Source: VBCG01 sp044226535 (GTDB lineage Bacteria; Pseudomonadota; Gammaproteobacteria; Burkholderiales; Casimicrobiaceae). Taken from it: a stretch of DNA of 64,000 nt. The notes beneath the pieces are model-generated. The model saw nothing but the letters and a program-made list of their open reading frames with translations, did no database searches and had not been told where the DNA came from. Both the position numbers and the translations under genes were made by a program. Shown piece after piece: positions 16,288 to 24,177 of the stretch. How positions within the stretch are numbered: the first letter of the stretch is position 1; the number at the start of each line of letters is the position of its first letter. Location: positions 169,170 through 233,169 of the forward strand of contig JBGAGT010000007.1 of NCBI GenBank assembly GCA_044226535.1. The letters run 5' to 3'.

Positions 16288-18255
16288 ATGCAGGGAATGT
16301 CCGCGGGGGCGGCGGCGGGCGCCGCATCGGGCACGGTCGCCGGCGGCCGTGCCGCCGGCGCCGTGCCGCGGGAGGCCGTGCAGGATGCGCTGGAGCCGGC
16401 CGCGCACGGCCATGGCCTCGCGCGGCCGCCGGTGCTGCCGCGGCTCCTCCAGGTCGTCGAGCTCCTGACGGCGGCGACGCTCGCGGTCGACGTCGTCGTC
16501 GTCTTCGTCTCGGTCATCTGGCGCTATTTCCTGCACGATCCCTTCGAGTGGTCGGAGGAAATCGCGCGCTCGCTGATGGTGATGCTGGTGTTCTTCGGCG
16601 CCGCCGCGGCACTCGGCCGCTCGCGCCACGTCGGCATCGACTCGGTGCGCGGCATGCTGCCGCCGCACTGGCAGCCCTACGTGGTGCGTGCGGGCGACTG
16701 GGTGATCGTCTGCGTGGGCGTGGGGCTCGTCGTCACCTCGTCGATGCTGCTTAAGGAGTCGCAGGTCCAGACCACGCCCGCCGGCTTGCCGCAGGCGCTG
16801 TTCGTGCTGCCGGTGGTGCTGGGCTCGGCATTCCTGCTGCTGTTCGGCCTCGCCCACGCGTTCAGGCCCTTCGACCGTCATGCGATCGTCGGGCTCGCGG
16901 TGGTGGCGGGGCTGCTGGCGCTCACCGTGCTGCCGACCTTCGTCGCGCCCGCGCTCGCGCCCAAGCCCTTCCACGTGCTGCTGTTCGCCTTCCTGCTGTG
17001 CCTGGTGGCGGGCGTGCCGATCGCCTTCGCGCTGTCGATCGGCGCGCTGCTGTTCTTCATCGTCGAGCCCACGCTGCCGATGGTCATCTTCGCGCAGCAG
17101 GTGGCCGCGGGCGTCGACCATTTCGTGCTGCTCGCCGTGCCGTTCTTCGTGCTCGCCGGCATGGTGATGGAAGTCAACGGCATGTCGTCGCGGCTGATCG
17201 AGCTGCTGCTGCGCTGGTTCGGCCACCTGCGCGGCGGCCTCAACCTGATCATGGTCGTGGCGATGGCGTTCTTCTCGGGCATCTCGGGCTCGAAGCTCGC
17301 CGACGTCGCCGCGGTGGGCGGCATCCTGATGCCCGCCGTGCGCAAGACCCGTCAGGACGCCAACGAGGCGACGGGCCTGCTCGCCGCCAGCGCGGTGATG
17401 GCCGAGACCATCCCGCCCTGCATCAACATGATCATCCTGGGCTTCGTCGCCAACCTGTCGATCGGCGGGCTGTTCCTCGCGGGCATCGCGCCGGCGATCC
17501 TGATGGCCGCGGCACTCGCGGCGTTCTCGATCTGGCGCGGCAAGAAGGTCGACGTGTCGCGGGTCATCGAGCAGCCGCGGCCGATGCTCAAGCTGATCGG
17601 CGGCGCGCTGGTCGGCCTCGTCATGATCGTCATGATCGGCAAGGGCGTCGCCTCGGGCATCGCGACGTCGACCGAGATCTCGGCCTTCGCGGTGGTGTAC
17701 GCCGTCGTGGTCGGATGGCTCGCGTTCCGCGAGCTCACCTGGCGCTCGCTGCTCAAGCTCTTCATGGACGCCTCGGTGCTGGCCGGGATGATCATGTTCA
17801 TCGTCGCCGCGGCGGGCGCCGTCGCGTATTCGCTGACCATCGAGCAGATCCCGCACGAGCTCGCGCGCGTGATGGTGAGCCTCGCGCACACCTACGGAAG
17901 CTGGCTGTTCATGGTCATCGCGATCGCCTCGCTGATCCTGTTCGGTGCGGTGCTCGAGGGCGCGCCGGCGCTGATCATCTTCGGCCCGCTGCTCACGCCG
18001 ATCGCCGTGCAGCTCGGTTACCACCCGCTGCACTTCGCCATCATCCTGGTGATCGCGATGGGCATCGGGCTGTTCTCGCCGCCCTTCGGCCTCGGCATGT
18101 ACGCCACCTGCACCATCGCCGGCACGCGCGTCGCCGACGTCGCCAAGCCCTATGCGCGCTATGTGCTGGTGCTGCTGGTGACGCTGGCGCTGATCGTCGC
18201 CTGGCCCGAGTTCTCGCTGTGGCTTCCGCGGCGCTATGGGCTCGCCGGCGCCTGA
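16288..18255 (+). CDS. dctQM: TRAP transporter fused DctQ-DctM permease
   Basis: A 655-aa inner-membrane permease. Residues 50-205 form the four-helix DctQ part (WRYFLHDPFEWSEEIARSLMV is its signature), and residues 225-650 form the DctM part with about 12 helices. The DctM part contains the typical PFFVLAG, GLNLIMVVAMAFFSGISGS, AASAVMAETIPPC and SPPFGLGMY segments. It uses a sodium or proton gradient to import the ligand captured by DctP. The first 45 residues are a low-complexity Ala/Gly segment and may be shorter in reality. It ends the uronate operon, just before a palindrome pair. Confidence 0.9.
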   Translation: MQGMSAGAAAGAASGTVAGGRAAGAVPREAVQDALEPAAHGHGLARPPVLPRLLQVVELLTAATLAVDVVVVFVSVIWRYFLHDPFEWSEEIARSLMVMLVFFGAAAALGRSRHVGIDSVRGMLPPHWQPYVVRAGDWVIVCVGVGLVVTSSMLLKESQVQTTPAGLPQALFVLPVVLGSAFLLLFGLAHAFRPFDRHAIVGLAVVAGLLALTVLPTFVAPALAPKPFHVLLFAFLLCLVAGVPIAFALSIGALLFFIVEPTLPMVIFAQQVAAGVDHFVLLAVPFFVLAGMVMEVNGMSSRLIELLLRWFGHLRGGLNLIMVVAMAFFSGISGSKLADVAAVGGILMPAVRKTRQDANEATGLLAASAVMAETIPPCINMIILGFVANLSIGGLFLAGIAPAILMAAALAAFSIWRGKKVDVSRVIEQPRPMLKLIGGALVGLVMIVMIGKGVASGIATSTEISAFAVVYAVVVGWLAFRELTWRSLLKLFMDASVLAGMIMFIVAAAGAVAYSLTIEQIPHELARVMVSLAHTYGSWLFMVIAIASLILFGAVLEGAPALIIFGPLLTPIAVQLGYHPLHFAIILVIAMGIGLFSPPFGLGMYATCTIAGTRVADVAKPYARYVLVLLVTLALIVAWPEFSLWLPRRYGLAGA

Positions 18256-18258
18256 TCT

Positions 18259-18314
18259 GTCATCCCCGCGAAAGCGGGAATCCAGTAATGGGTCCCCGCT
18301 TTCGCGGGGATGAC
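18259..18314. repeat. Inverted pair of dRS3-like palindromes
   Basis: Two hairpins, GTCATCCCCGCGAAAGCGGG and its reverse complement type, face each other with a 10-bp spacer directly after the dctQM stop. Together they can form one larger hairpin and may end the uronate transport operon. Confidence 0.75.
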
Positions 18315-18368
18315 AGGGGAATGCGGGAATGACGGGGGCGAGGCCGGGCTGCTATAATGACGGGCTTC

Positions 18369-18444
<76 letters not shown>

Positions 18445-18452
18445 AACAATCG

Positions 18453-18472
18453 CCCGGCTTCCTCGAGCCGGG
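18453..18472. terminator. Small hairpin after tRNA-Phe
   Basis: CCCGGCT and AGCCGGG form a 7-bp stem with a 6-nt loop. There is no T-run, so termination is only possible, either for the tRNA or for the convergent regulator. Confidence 0.3.
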
Positions 18473-18508
18473 TACAGGTCGCCCCTCCGCGACCGGGCAC
18501 ACCCGCCG

Positions 18509-19588
18509 CTACCGGCCGCGCGCACTCCGCAAGAATTCCCCCACCGTATTCACGGATCCCGCGCCCAGGCTGCTGTACCCGGTGAGTTCCGTGAGATGCG
18601 ACTGGAAGGTGGTGCCCTTCATCGTCTCCAGCACGCGGCGCATGGCGTCGGTCTCGAGGAACTCCTTGCGGCACACGAACACGTAGTCCTCGATCACCAG
18701 GGGCAGGAACTCGAGGCCGAACTGCACGGCGGCCGCCTTCACGCCGAACGCCACGTCCGCCATGCCGCTGGCGACATACGCGGCGACAGCGGCATGCGTG
18801 AACTCGACCTGCTGCGCGCCGTTGATCCGCGTCGGGTCGATGCCGTTGAGCGACAGCAGCTGGTCGAACAGGAGCCGTGTCCCCGAATCGTGGTCGCGGT
18901 TGATGAAGCGCAGCTCGGGGCGCGTCAGGTCCTGCAATGACGCGATGCGCAGCGGGTTGTTGCGCTTCACCATCAGGCCGACCTCGCGGGTGACGAACCT
19001 GACGATCCGGTGCTGGTCGGGGTCCAGCCATTCGCGCATCGCGGCGAGGCTCCGCCGGCGCAGCTCGCCCTGCGGAACGTGCACGCCTGAAAGATCGCAG
19101 GCGTCTTCCACCAGTGCCTGCAGCGAATGCCGGTTGCTGACGTAGCGGACGTCGACGGCGGTGTCGCCGTCGCCGATCAGCAGCTCGCGAAGCTTGGCAA
19201 CGGCGAACCCGTGGCTCGCATGGACGCGCGCCACCGCCGACGGCTGCTGCAGGTGCGGCTTGATGTCGGTGAGGAGCTCCTGCGCGAGGTTGTCGAGCTG
19301 CGGGCCGAGGCGCGCCTGCATGCGCTGGCCGGCCCATACGAGCCGCTCGCCGAAGCCGGTGAGCGTGGTGCCCTTGCCGCGGCGCGTGACGACGAGCGGG
19401 ACGCCGAAGAACGCCGACCACGCCTCCAGCAGGTTCCACACATGCCTGTAGGAGAGCCCCGCGACCTTCGCGGCATTCATCAGCTTTCCCGATCGGCGGA
19501 TCTCCTCGAGCACGCCGATCATCACCACCACGGTGGCGCCGCCACCGGGCTTGCGGAATCGCCACACCGGCTCGATCTCGACTTTCAT
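18509..19588 (-). CDS. ModE/LysR-like HTH regulator with periplasmic-binding-protein-like domain
   Basis: A 359-aa one-component regulator. Residues 20-95 form a ModE-type winged helix (LMNAAKVAGLSYRHVWNLLEAW), and residues 125-345 form a PBP-like ligand domain (PF12727-like) with NRDHDSGTRLLFDQL and ASGMADVAFGVKAAA. Such proteins are often found beside molybdoenzyme genes, which fits here: it is divergent from a formate dehydrogenase alpha gene, now truncated, and may sense molybdate or tungstate. Ribosome site and start are unremarkable. If the target enzyme is lost, the regulator is an orphan. Confidence 0.82.
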   Translation of the reverse strand: MKVEIEPVWRFRKPGGGATVVVMIGVLEEIRRSGKLMNAAKVAGLSYRHVWNLLEAWSAFFGVPLVVTRRGKGTTLTGFGERLVWAGQRMQARLGPQLDNLAQELLTDIKPHLQQPSAVARVHASHGFAVAKLRELLIGDGDTAVDVRYVSNRHSLQALVEDACDLSGVHVPQGELRRRSLAAMREWLDPDQHRIVRFVTREVGLMVKRNNPLRIASLQDLTRPELRFINRDHDSGTRLLFDQLLSLNGIDPTRINGAQQVEFTHAAVAAYVASGMADVAFGVKAAAVQFGLEFLPLVIEDYVFVCRKEFLETDAMRRVLETMKGTTFQSHLTELTGYSSLGAGSVNTVGEFLRSARGR

Positions 19589-19596
19589 TGGACTCC

Positions 19597-19617
19597 GTTC
19601 ATGAACTGCGGTTCATA
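19597..19617. promoter_or_regulatory. Putative operator between regulator and formate dehydrogenase
   Basis: A perfect palindrome GTTCATGAAC (19597-19606) is followed by a second GTTCATA 14 bp further on. It lies just upstream of the regulator start, in the 195-bp divergent gap, where an autoregulatory site would be expected. No further support is available. Confidence 0.35.
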
Positions 19618-19783
19618 TTTGCCGCATGCTGCGCGATGCCATTGACGCGTGTTCCTCGGCCCGAGCGCATTTTCACTCGTGGAAAACGCCGGATCTGGCC
19701 GTGTTTTCCCCCTTTGGAGATGGGTCACCAAAGCGATCCAGCGTGCTAACATGAATTCTCCAGGCAATGCGCAGGAGGATGTC

Positions 19784-20580
19784 ATGGCCAACCAAAAAAA
19801 GAACCAACCGTACACGCGACTCACGGAGCCGCTGGTCCGCGACAACGGCGTGCTGCGGCCGGCCACGTGGGACGAGGCACTCGACCGCGCGGCCGAAGGT
19901 TTTCGCCGCAATCGCGAGCTCCACGGCCCCGACGCGTTCGGCATGTTCTCGTGCTCGCGCTCGACCAACGAGATGAACTTCATCGCGCAGAAGTTCACGC
20001 GCGCGGTGATCGGCACCAACAACATCGATTCCTGCAATCGAACGTGACACGCCCCTAGCGTCGCCGGTCTGGTGACGGTATTCGGGGCGGGCGGTGGAAC
20101 GTCGTCTTATCGCGAGTGCGAAGACGCGGACCTGATCGTCTTCTGGGGCTCCAATGCCCGGGAGGCGCATCCGATCTTCTTCCATCATGCGCTGAAGGCG
20201 ATCCACAAGGGCGCCAAGGTGTATTCGGTCGACCCGCGTCGCTCGAAGACCGCGGAGTGGGCGGACAACTGGCTGGGCCTCGACGTCGGCACCGACATCG
20301 CGCTGGCCTACGGTGTCGGTCGCGAGATCATCCACGCGGGATTGGTGAACGAGGCTTTCGTGGCGAACGCCACCATCGGCTTCGAGGAGTACGTCGCCGC
20401 GTGCGAGCCGTGGACGCTGGAAGTCACCGCGCGCGAGACGGGCGTGCCCGCGGAGCTCATCCGCGAGCTCGCGCACGACTATGCCAAGGCCGAGCGCGCG
20501 CAGCTTTGCTGGACGCTCGGCATCACCGAGCACCACAACGGCACCGACAACGTGCGGGCGCTGTGCAACCTCGCGCTCCA
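19784..20580 (+). pseudogene. fdhA: Selenocysteine-type formate dehydrogenase alpha subunit, truncated 5' part
   Basis: About 265 N-terminal residues of a molybdopterin formate dehydrogenase. The ATG at 19784 has AGGAGG 5 nt upstream. Codon 88 is TGA (20045-20047) inside NIDSCNRT-U-HAPSVAGL, the exact active-site position where this family uses Sec or Cys. The same frame continues after it with family sequence (GAGGGTSSYRE, FWGSNAREAHPIFF, VDPRRSKTAEWAD, ITEHHNGTDNVRALCNLAL). A hairpin that fits a bacterial SECIS follows the TGA. Family homology stops at about 20578, where antisense selB begins, so some 450 or more C-terminal residues are missing. No N-terminal 4Fe-4S cysteine motif is present. 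The frame runs on to 20995 in unrelated sequence. Confidence 0.88.
20045..20089 (+). promoter_or_regulatory. UGA selenocysteine codon with bacterial SECIS hairpin
   Basis: Downstream of the TGA (20045-20047), CGCCCC (20050-20055) pairs with GGGGCG (20084-20089). An upper stem CGTCGCC (20059-20065) pairs with GGTGACG (20071-20077), closing the loop GGTCT. The distance from the UGA and the GGUCU loop agree with the E. coli fdhF/fdnG SECIS recognised by SelB. Confidence 0.87.
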
Positions 20581-20866
20581 CGAAGCACACCACGGGCGCC
20601 GCCGCCAGGCCCGCGAGCGCGTTGCCGATGAAGCGCCCGTGGCCCGGCACGTCCACGAACGACACCTGGCGGCCCGAGGGCAACGTGGTCCACGCGAAGC
20701 CCAGGTCGATGGTGAGCCCGCGACGCTGCTCCTCTTCCCAGCGGTCCGGCTCCATCCCCGTCAGCGCGCGGACCAGCGTGCTCTTGCCGTGGTCGACGTG
20801 GCCGGCCGTCGCGACGACGTGCGTCGTCGCCGGCGGGCCGGGCAGCGGGTCGGTGCGGGGCATCAT
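20579..20866 (-). pseudogene. selB: selB fragment (selenocysteine elongation factor, first 96 residues)
   Basis: The N-terminus of the Sec-specific translation factor. It carries the GTPase G1 loop GHVDHGKST (residues 22-30), RRGLTID (48-54) and G3 DVPGH (72-76), then FIGNALAGLAAAPVVCFV. After residue 96 the minus-strand frame is the antisense of formate dehydrogenase, so about 500 residues are missing. The start ATG is 20866 (or 20863). tRNA-Sec lies 68 bp upstream in the same direction. The fragment cannot deliver Sec-tRNA because domains II-IV are absent. Confidence 0.88.
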
Positions 20867-20934
20867 GCTCGTGCGGGTCGCCGCGGGGCGCTCCGCGGCG
20901 TTTCGTTCCTCGGCGGCGTCGGGGTTGCGGCGAA

Positions 20935-21030
20935 TGGCGGAGGCGGACAGAAATCGAACCTGCCGGGCCGAGTCACTCGGCCTCACCAATCTTGAAGACC
21001 GGGGAGCCCGCCAGGAACCCGGACGCCTCC
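20935..21030 (-). tRNA. selC: tRNA-Sec (TCA)
   Basis: A 96-nt gene read on the minus strand from 21030 to 20935 with encoded GCCA end. The acceptor is GGAGGCG(T)/(C)CGCCTCC, the D stem has about 6 pairs (GGGTTC/GGGCTC with GU pairs), and the anticodon arm is CCGGT-CTTCAAG-ATTGG (anticodon TCA). The long variable arm is GGCCGAG-TGA-CTCGGCC, and the T-arm is GCAGG-TTCGATT-TCTGT. The long variable arm and UCA anticodon identify it. Position 8 of the acceptor and several GU pairs in the anticodon and T stems are weaker than usual, perhaps early decay. The gap 21031-21166 shows nothing else. Confidence 0.92.
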
Positions 21031-21166
21031 CCGCCGCGCGCACAACATTATGCCGCCCTCGCGCGGCGGCGCGATTGCACCTGTCGAACCTGAAATCGCG
21101 TGCAAGCGCCGGAGCGGTAGCCGCGTGCCGGCGCACGCCTGCCGAGGCCGGCGGGAAGACCCGGCG

Positions 21167-21667
21167 TCAGGCTTTGCGCCGCGGCTTCGCGACGCGCTTG
21201 CGGGCCGCGCGCTCGGCCTTGCGCACCAGCAGCACGGGGACCGTGGCCTCGCGCAGCACCGCTTCGGCATCGCTGCCCATCAGGATCCTCGAGAACCCGC
21301 GCCGCCCGTGCGTGCCGATCACGATCACGTCGGCCTTCGACTTGCGGGCCTGCGCGAGGATCGCCTGCGCCACGGTGCCACTGCCGCTCTCCACTATCAC
21401 CGGCGTGAAGTCGACGCCCGCGGCGGCCGCGGCCGCGCCCGCCCGGGCCAGCACCCGTTCGCCGTTCTTGCGCAGCGAGTCGTAGAGCGCGTCGACGTAG
21501 CTCGGCGGCACGAAGCCTTGCCCGAGTTCCATGGCCATGGTCGCGAGGTCGATGACGTGCAGGCCCACGAGGCGCGCGTCCTGGTCCCCGGCGAGCCGCA
21601 TCGCGGCCTTGAACCCCGCGGTCGAGGCGGCGCTGCCGTCGAGGGCGACGAGTACGCGTTTGAACAT
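21167..21667 (-). CDS. Universal stress protein (UspA family)
   Basis: A 166-aa cytoplasmic protein of the ATP-binding Usp class. VLVALDGSAAS opens the fold with the phosphate-side Asp (residue 9), and GTHGRRGFSRILMGSDAE gives the G-2x-G-9x-G-S nucleotide motif. The last 20 residues are a Lys/Arg-rich tail (RKAERAARKRVAKPRRKA), unusual for the family and possibly nucleic-acid binding. The ATG at 21667 has AGGAGA upstream. It is a single gene next to the Sec locus. Confidence 0.9.
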   Translation of the reverse strand: MFKRVLVALDGSAASTAGFKAAMRLAGDQDARLVGLHVIDLATMAMELGQGFVPPSYVDALYDSLRKNGERVLARAGAAAAAAGVDFTPVIVESGSGTVAQAILAQARKSKADVIVIGTHGRRGFSRILMGSDAEAVLREATVPVLLVRKAERAARKRVAKPRRKA

Positions 21668-21823
21668 GAAGGTCTCCTGCGGCGTCGATGGGCGAAGGCC
21701 GCCACACCGCCATTTGACCGCGGCGCGCCGGCGAAGGTCTTGACCTGCGTCAACCCGCGGCGTGGCCCTCGACCTCGCCGTCGGCCGCGATGCCGGGGGC
21801 GACACCTTCGTGCCGCGCGCGGC

Positions 21824-22801
21824 TTAATGGCGCAGCGCGGCGAGGCGCCGGTGCACAGGACGGCGCGGCACCGAGGCGATGTCGTGCGCCAGGAAGGCCA
21901 GCACGAACTGGATGCCGATGATCACGGTGACGGCCGCGAGCATCACCGTGCCCGAGGCCGCGGGAGTGCCGCTGGCGCGCGAGGCGATCCATTTGGCCGC
22001 GCCGAACACCGTGCCGAAGCCGAGCAGGGCGAGGCCCAGCGGCAGCTCGATGGACGCGAGCGACATGTCGCGCAGGTAGTAGTTGTAGAAGATGCGCTTG
22101 GCGAAGTTGCGCGGGTGCTTCACCAGGAACTCGGCGGCGACGCGCGAGATGCGCAGGCTCGAGGTCTCGCCGGCGTAGCGCGCGTGCATCGGCACGTCCA
22201 CCACCACCGCGCGAAGCGTGTTGAGCCTGAACAGCATGTCCGACTCGAAGAAATAGCGGCGCGAGAGCTTGTCGAAGGGCAACTGGCGCAGCACGCCGGC
22301 GTGGACGGCGGTGTAGCCGTTGGTCGGGTCGAACACGTCCCAGTAGCCCGACGACAGCTTGGTGAGGAACGACAGCACCGCGTTGCCGAAGAGGCGCATC
22401 GGCGGCATGCCGGCGAGTTTGTCGAGGTTGAAGAAGCGGTTGCCCTTGGTGTAGTCGGCCTCGCCCGCGGCGATCGGCGCGACGAAGGCCGGCACGAGGC
22501 GCGGGTCCATCTGCCCGTCGCCGTCGATCTTGACCACGATGTCGGCGCCCGCCTCCAGCGCGGCCGCGTAGCCCCGCAGCACCGCCCCGCCCACGCCCTG
22601 GTTCTCGGCATTGCGCAGCACCGCGACGCGCGGGTCGCGGCACTGCGCCTCGACGCGCGCGCCGCTGCCGTCCGGGCAGGCGTCGTCGACGACGTAGATC
22701 GCCGACACCTCGGGTGGCATGGCGGCGATCACCCCGAGCACGGCGTCGCCCACGCGATAGCAGGGCACGACGGCGGCGACGACGGGGGATTGCTCGCTCA
22801 T
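21824..22801 (-). CDS. Family 2 glycosyltransferase, membrane-anchored
   Basis: A 325-aa GT-A enzyme of the dolichyl/polyprenyl-phosphate sugar transferase type. VVPCYRVGDAV starts the nucleotide-sugar domain, VVDDACPDGSG and KIDGDGQMDP (DxD at about 95-97) hold the metal and nucleotide, and two hydrophobic helices at 250-275 and 290-312 anchor it. It probably moves a sugar from a nucleotide donor to polyprenyl phosphate or a surface glycan. No glycan cluster surrounds it. The ATG at 22801 begins the domain directly. Confidence 0.85.
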   Translation of the reverse strand: MSEQSPVVAAVVPCYRVGDAVLGVIAAMPPEVSAIYVVDDACPDGSGARVEAQCRDPRVAVLRNAENQGVGGAVLRGYAAALEAGADIVVKIDGDGQMDPRLVPAFVAPIAAGEADYTKGNRFFNLDKLAGMPPMRLFGNAVLSFLTKLSSGYWDVFDPTNGYTAVHAGVLRQLPFDKLSRRYFFESDMLFRLNTLRAVVVDVPMHARYAGETSSLRISRVAAEFLVKHPRNFAKRIFYNYYLRDMSLASIELPLGLALLGFGTVFGAAKWIASRASGTPAASGTVMLAAVTVIIGIQFVLAFLAHDIASVPRRPVHRRLAALRH

Positions 22802-22862
22802 CGCGCCGATTCTAGTCGCGCGCGGTCGCGACGCTGTCGCGCGGGCCGCGAGCGCGCCGCGT

Positions 22863-23588
22863 TCATCGGTGCAGCCAGCGGTCGAGCAGCGCGCCCAGCG
22901 CCTCGGCCCCCAGCACCAGGAGGTCGGGGTCGACGGCATCCTCGGCCTTGCGCTGGCGGGCGAGGTCGAACATCGCCTCGATCTGTGCGTCGCTGAGTGG
23001 CATTGGCGACGGCGGCGTGGCCGGCGTCCCCGGCGCGCCGGAACGTTGCCGTGCCTCGTCGAGCTCGCGCAGCGCCCTGGCGATGCCCTCGGGGTCGATC
23101 AGCATCACCGCCGAGCCGCAATGCGGGCAGGCGCTCTGCGTGCGCAGGTCGATGGGACCGCCGCACTGCGAGCAGTTCACCTGCCGCACCGTGGCCTTCA
23201 GGCGCTCGAGCTCCGCCGGCGACGGCGGCCGTACGACGTTCTTGGCGGCGAGGAACTGCCCGAAGGTCACGAGCTGGCCGTGGCCCTGCGCGCAGCGCCA
23301 GTAGGTGAAGCGCCCATTGCGGCCGAGGTCGCGGGTGAAGGCAAGCGTGCGCCGGCAGCGCGGGCAGGCCTGGACACCGGCGAGCGGACGCTGCACGCTG
23401 CCGGTAGCGCCGATGAGGCGCACCAGCGCGATCACCGCGTCGGGGGTGAGCGCCACGATCTCGCCGGCGTCGAACCAGAAGAGATGGCAGGCCGCGCAAG
23501 CGTCGACGTCGGTCGCACGGGGCAGTGCGCCATACACCTGCGCCGCCTGCGCGGTCATGGCGGCGTGGCAATTGGGGCAGTTGGTCAT
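22863..23588 (-). CDS. Zinc-ribbon protein of unknown function
   Basis: A 241-aa cytoplasmic protein with several cysteine pairs: CPNC (residues 4-7), CAAC near 30, CPRC near 75, then CSQC and CPHC around 140-155. The spacing is that of TFIIB-like zinc ribbons (zf-TFIIB family). The region between holds a YWRC..GHG element. The C-terminal 60 residues are predicted helical. The role is unknown; zinc-dependent nucleic-acid or protein contacts are likely. It stands downstream of the cold shock gene, but a strong terminator separates them. Confidence 0.75.
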   Translation of the reverse strand: MTNCPNCHAAMTAQAAQVYGALPRATDVDACAACHLFWFDAGEIVALTPDAVIALVRLIGATGSVQRPLAGVQACPRCRRTLAFTRDLGRNGRFTYWRCAQGHGQLVTFGQFLAAKNVVRPPSPAELERLKATVRQVNCSQCGGPIDLRTQSACPHCGSAVMLIDPEGIARALRELDEARQRSGAPGTPATPPSPMPLSDAQIEAMFDLARQRKAEDAVDPDLLVLGAEALGALLDRWLHR

Positions 23589-23598
23589 CGTGGGGTCG

Positions 23599-23629
23599 AA
23601 AAAAAAGCCGGGCACGAGGCCCGGCTTTT
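23599..23629 (-). terminator. Rho-independent terminator of the cold shock gene
   Basis: An 8-bp stem (AGCCGGGC / GCCCGGCT, 23606-23613 and 23619-23626) with a 5-nt loop. On the minus strand it is followed by eight T residues (23606-23599). It lies 34 bp after the csp stop. Confidence 0.88.
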
Positions 23630-23663
23630 CCTTGAATCAATGCTCCCTGATGCGCGACGCCGT

Positions 23664-23867
23664 TCAGGCGGCCGTGATGTTCGACGCCTGCTTGCCCTTG
23701 GGGCCCGTGGTCACGTCGAACGCGACCTTCTGGCCTTCCTTCAGCGTCTTGAAGCCGTCCATCTTGATCGCCGTGAAATGCGCGAACAGGTCCTCGCCGC
23801 CGCCATCGGGGGTGATGAAGCCGAAGCCCTTGGCGTCGTTGAACCACTTAACCGTACCGGTTGCCAT
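23664..23867 (-). CDS. Cold shock protein (CspA family)
   Basis: A 67-aa single-stranded nucleic-acid-binding OB-fold protein. RNP1 is KGFGFI (residues 13-18) and RNP2 is DLFAHF (26-31), with WFN at 8-10. The length is standard. AGGAG precedes the ATG. The gene has its own terminator and a leader of about 155 nt with a TATGAT box at its far end, as in cold-inducible csp mRNAs; whether it is cold-induced cannot be told from the sequence. Confidence 0.97.
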   Translation of the reverse strand: MATGTVKWFNDAKGFGFITPDGGGEDLFAHFTAIKMDGFKTLKEGQKVAFDVTTGPKGKQASNITAA

Positions 23868-24031
23868 CTGAAACTACTCCTCGAGAAATGCTGCAAAGTA
23901 TGACGAGTTCTGGCTCGCCGCCATGTTTCGATCTCAAGGACGGAAGCAACGTCGGGCGGACGCGCGGCATATCGTGGCCACTGCATCCGGACATCGGAAT
24001 CCGGAATCCCGGGGACTTCAAAACAGCCGCC

Positions 24032-24037
24032 ATCATA
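24032..24037 (-). promoter_or_regulatory. Putative -10 box of csp with long leader
   Basis: TATGAT on the minus strand lies about 165 bp before the csp ATG; no good -35 is seen at 16-18 bp. The 310-bp gap 23868-24177 otherwise holds only the probable csp leader. Confidence 0.4.
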
Positions 24038-24177
24038 CCTTAATCCTGTAATTCAAGGGTTTGCGGCCGGGCAGCTCGGAATCTGGACCGCCTGGGCGTC
24101 GGTTGTGCGCGACAATCGGCGCGGCGGCGGGCCCGCCGGAAGGCACCCCGGGGGGGCCGGCGCCGGCCGGGAGGCCG

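Noticed and set aside
15220..18033. A 937-residue frame on the minus strand with many His, Arg and Asp residues
   Set aside because: It is the antisense of the TRAP transporter genes.
18259..18314. Strict Rho-independent terminator after dctQM
   Set aside because: The facing palindromes form a hairpin, but no T-run follows, so I list them only as a repeat.
20045..20047. Nonsense mutation or frameshift in formate dehydrogenase
   Set aside because: The TGA is in frame with conserved sequence on both sides, at the family's Sec/Cys position, and followed by a SECIS-type hairpin.
20579..20995. C-terminal continuation of the formate dehydrogenase frame
   Set aside because: The plus-strand frame here is the antisense of selB and has no formate dehydrogenase homology; it is a shadow.
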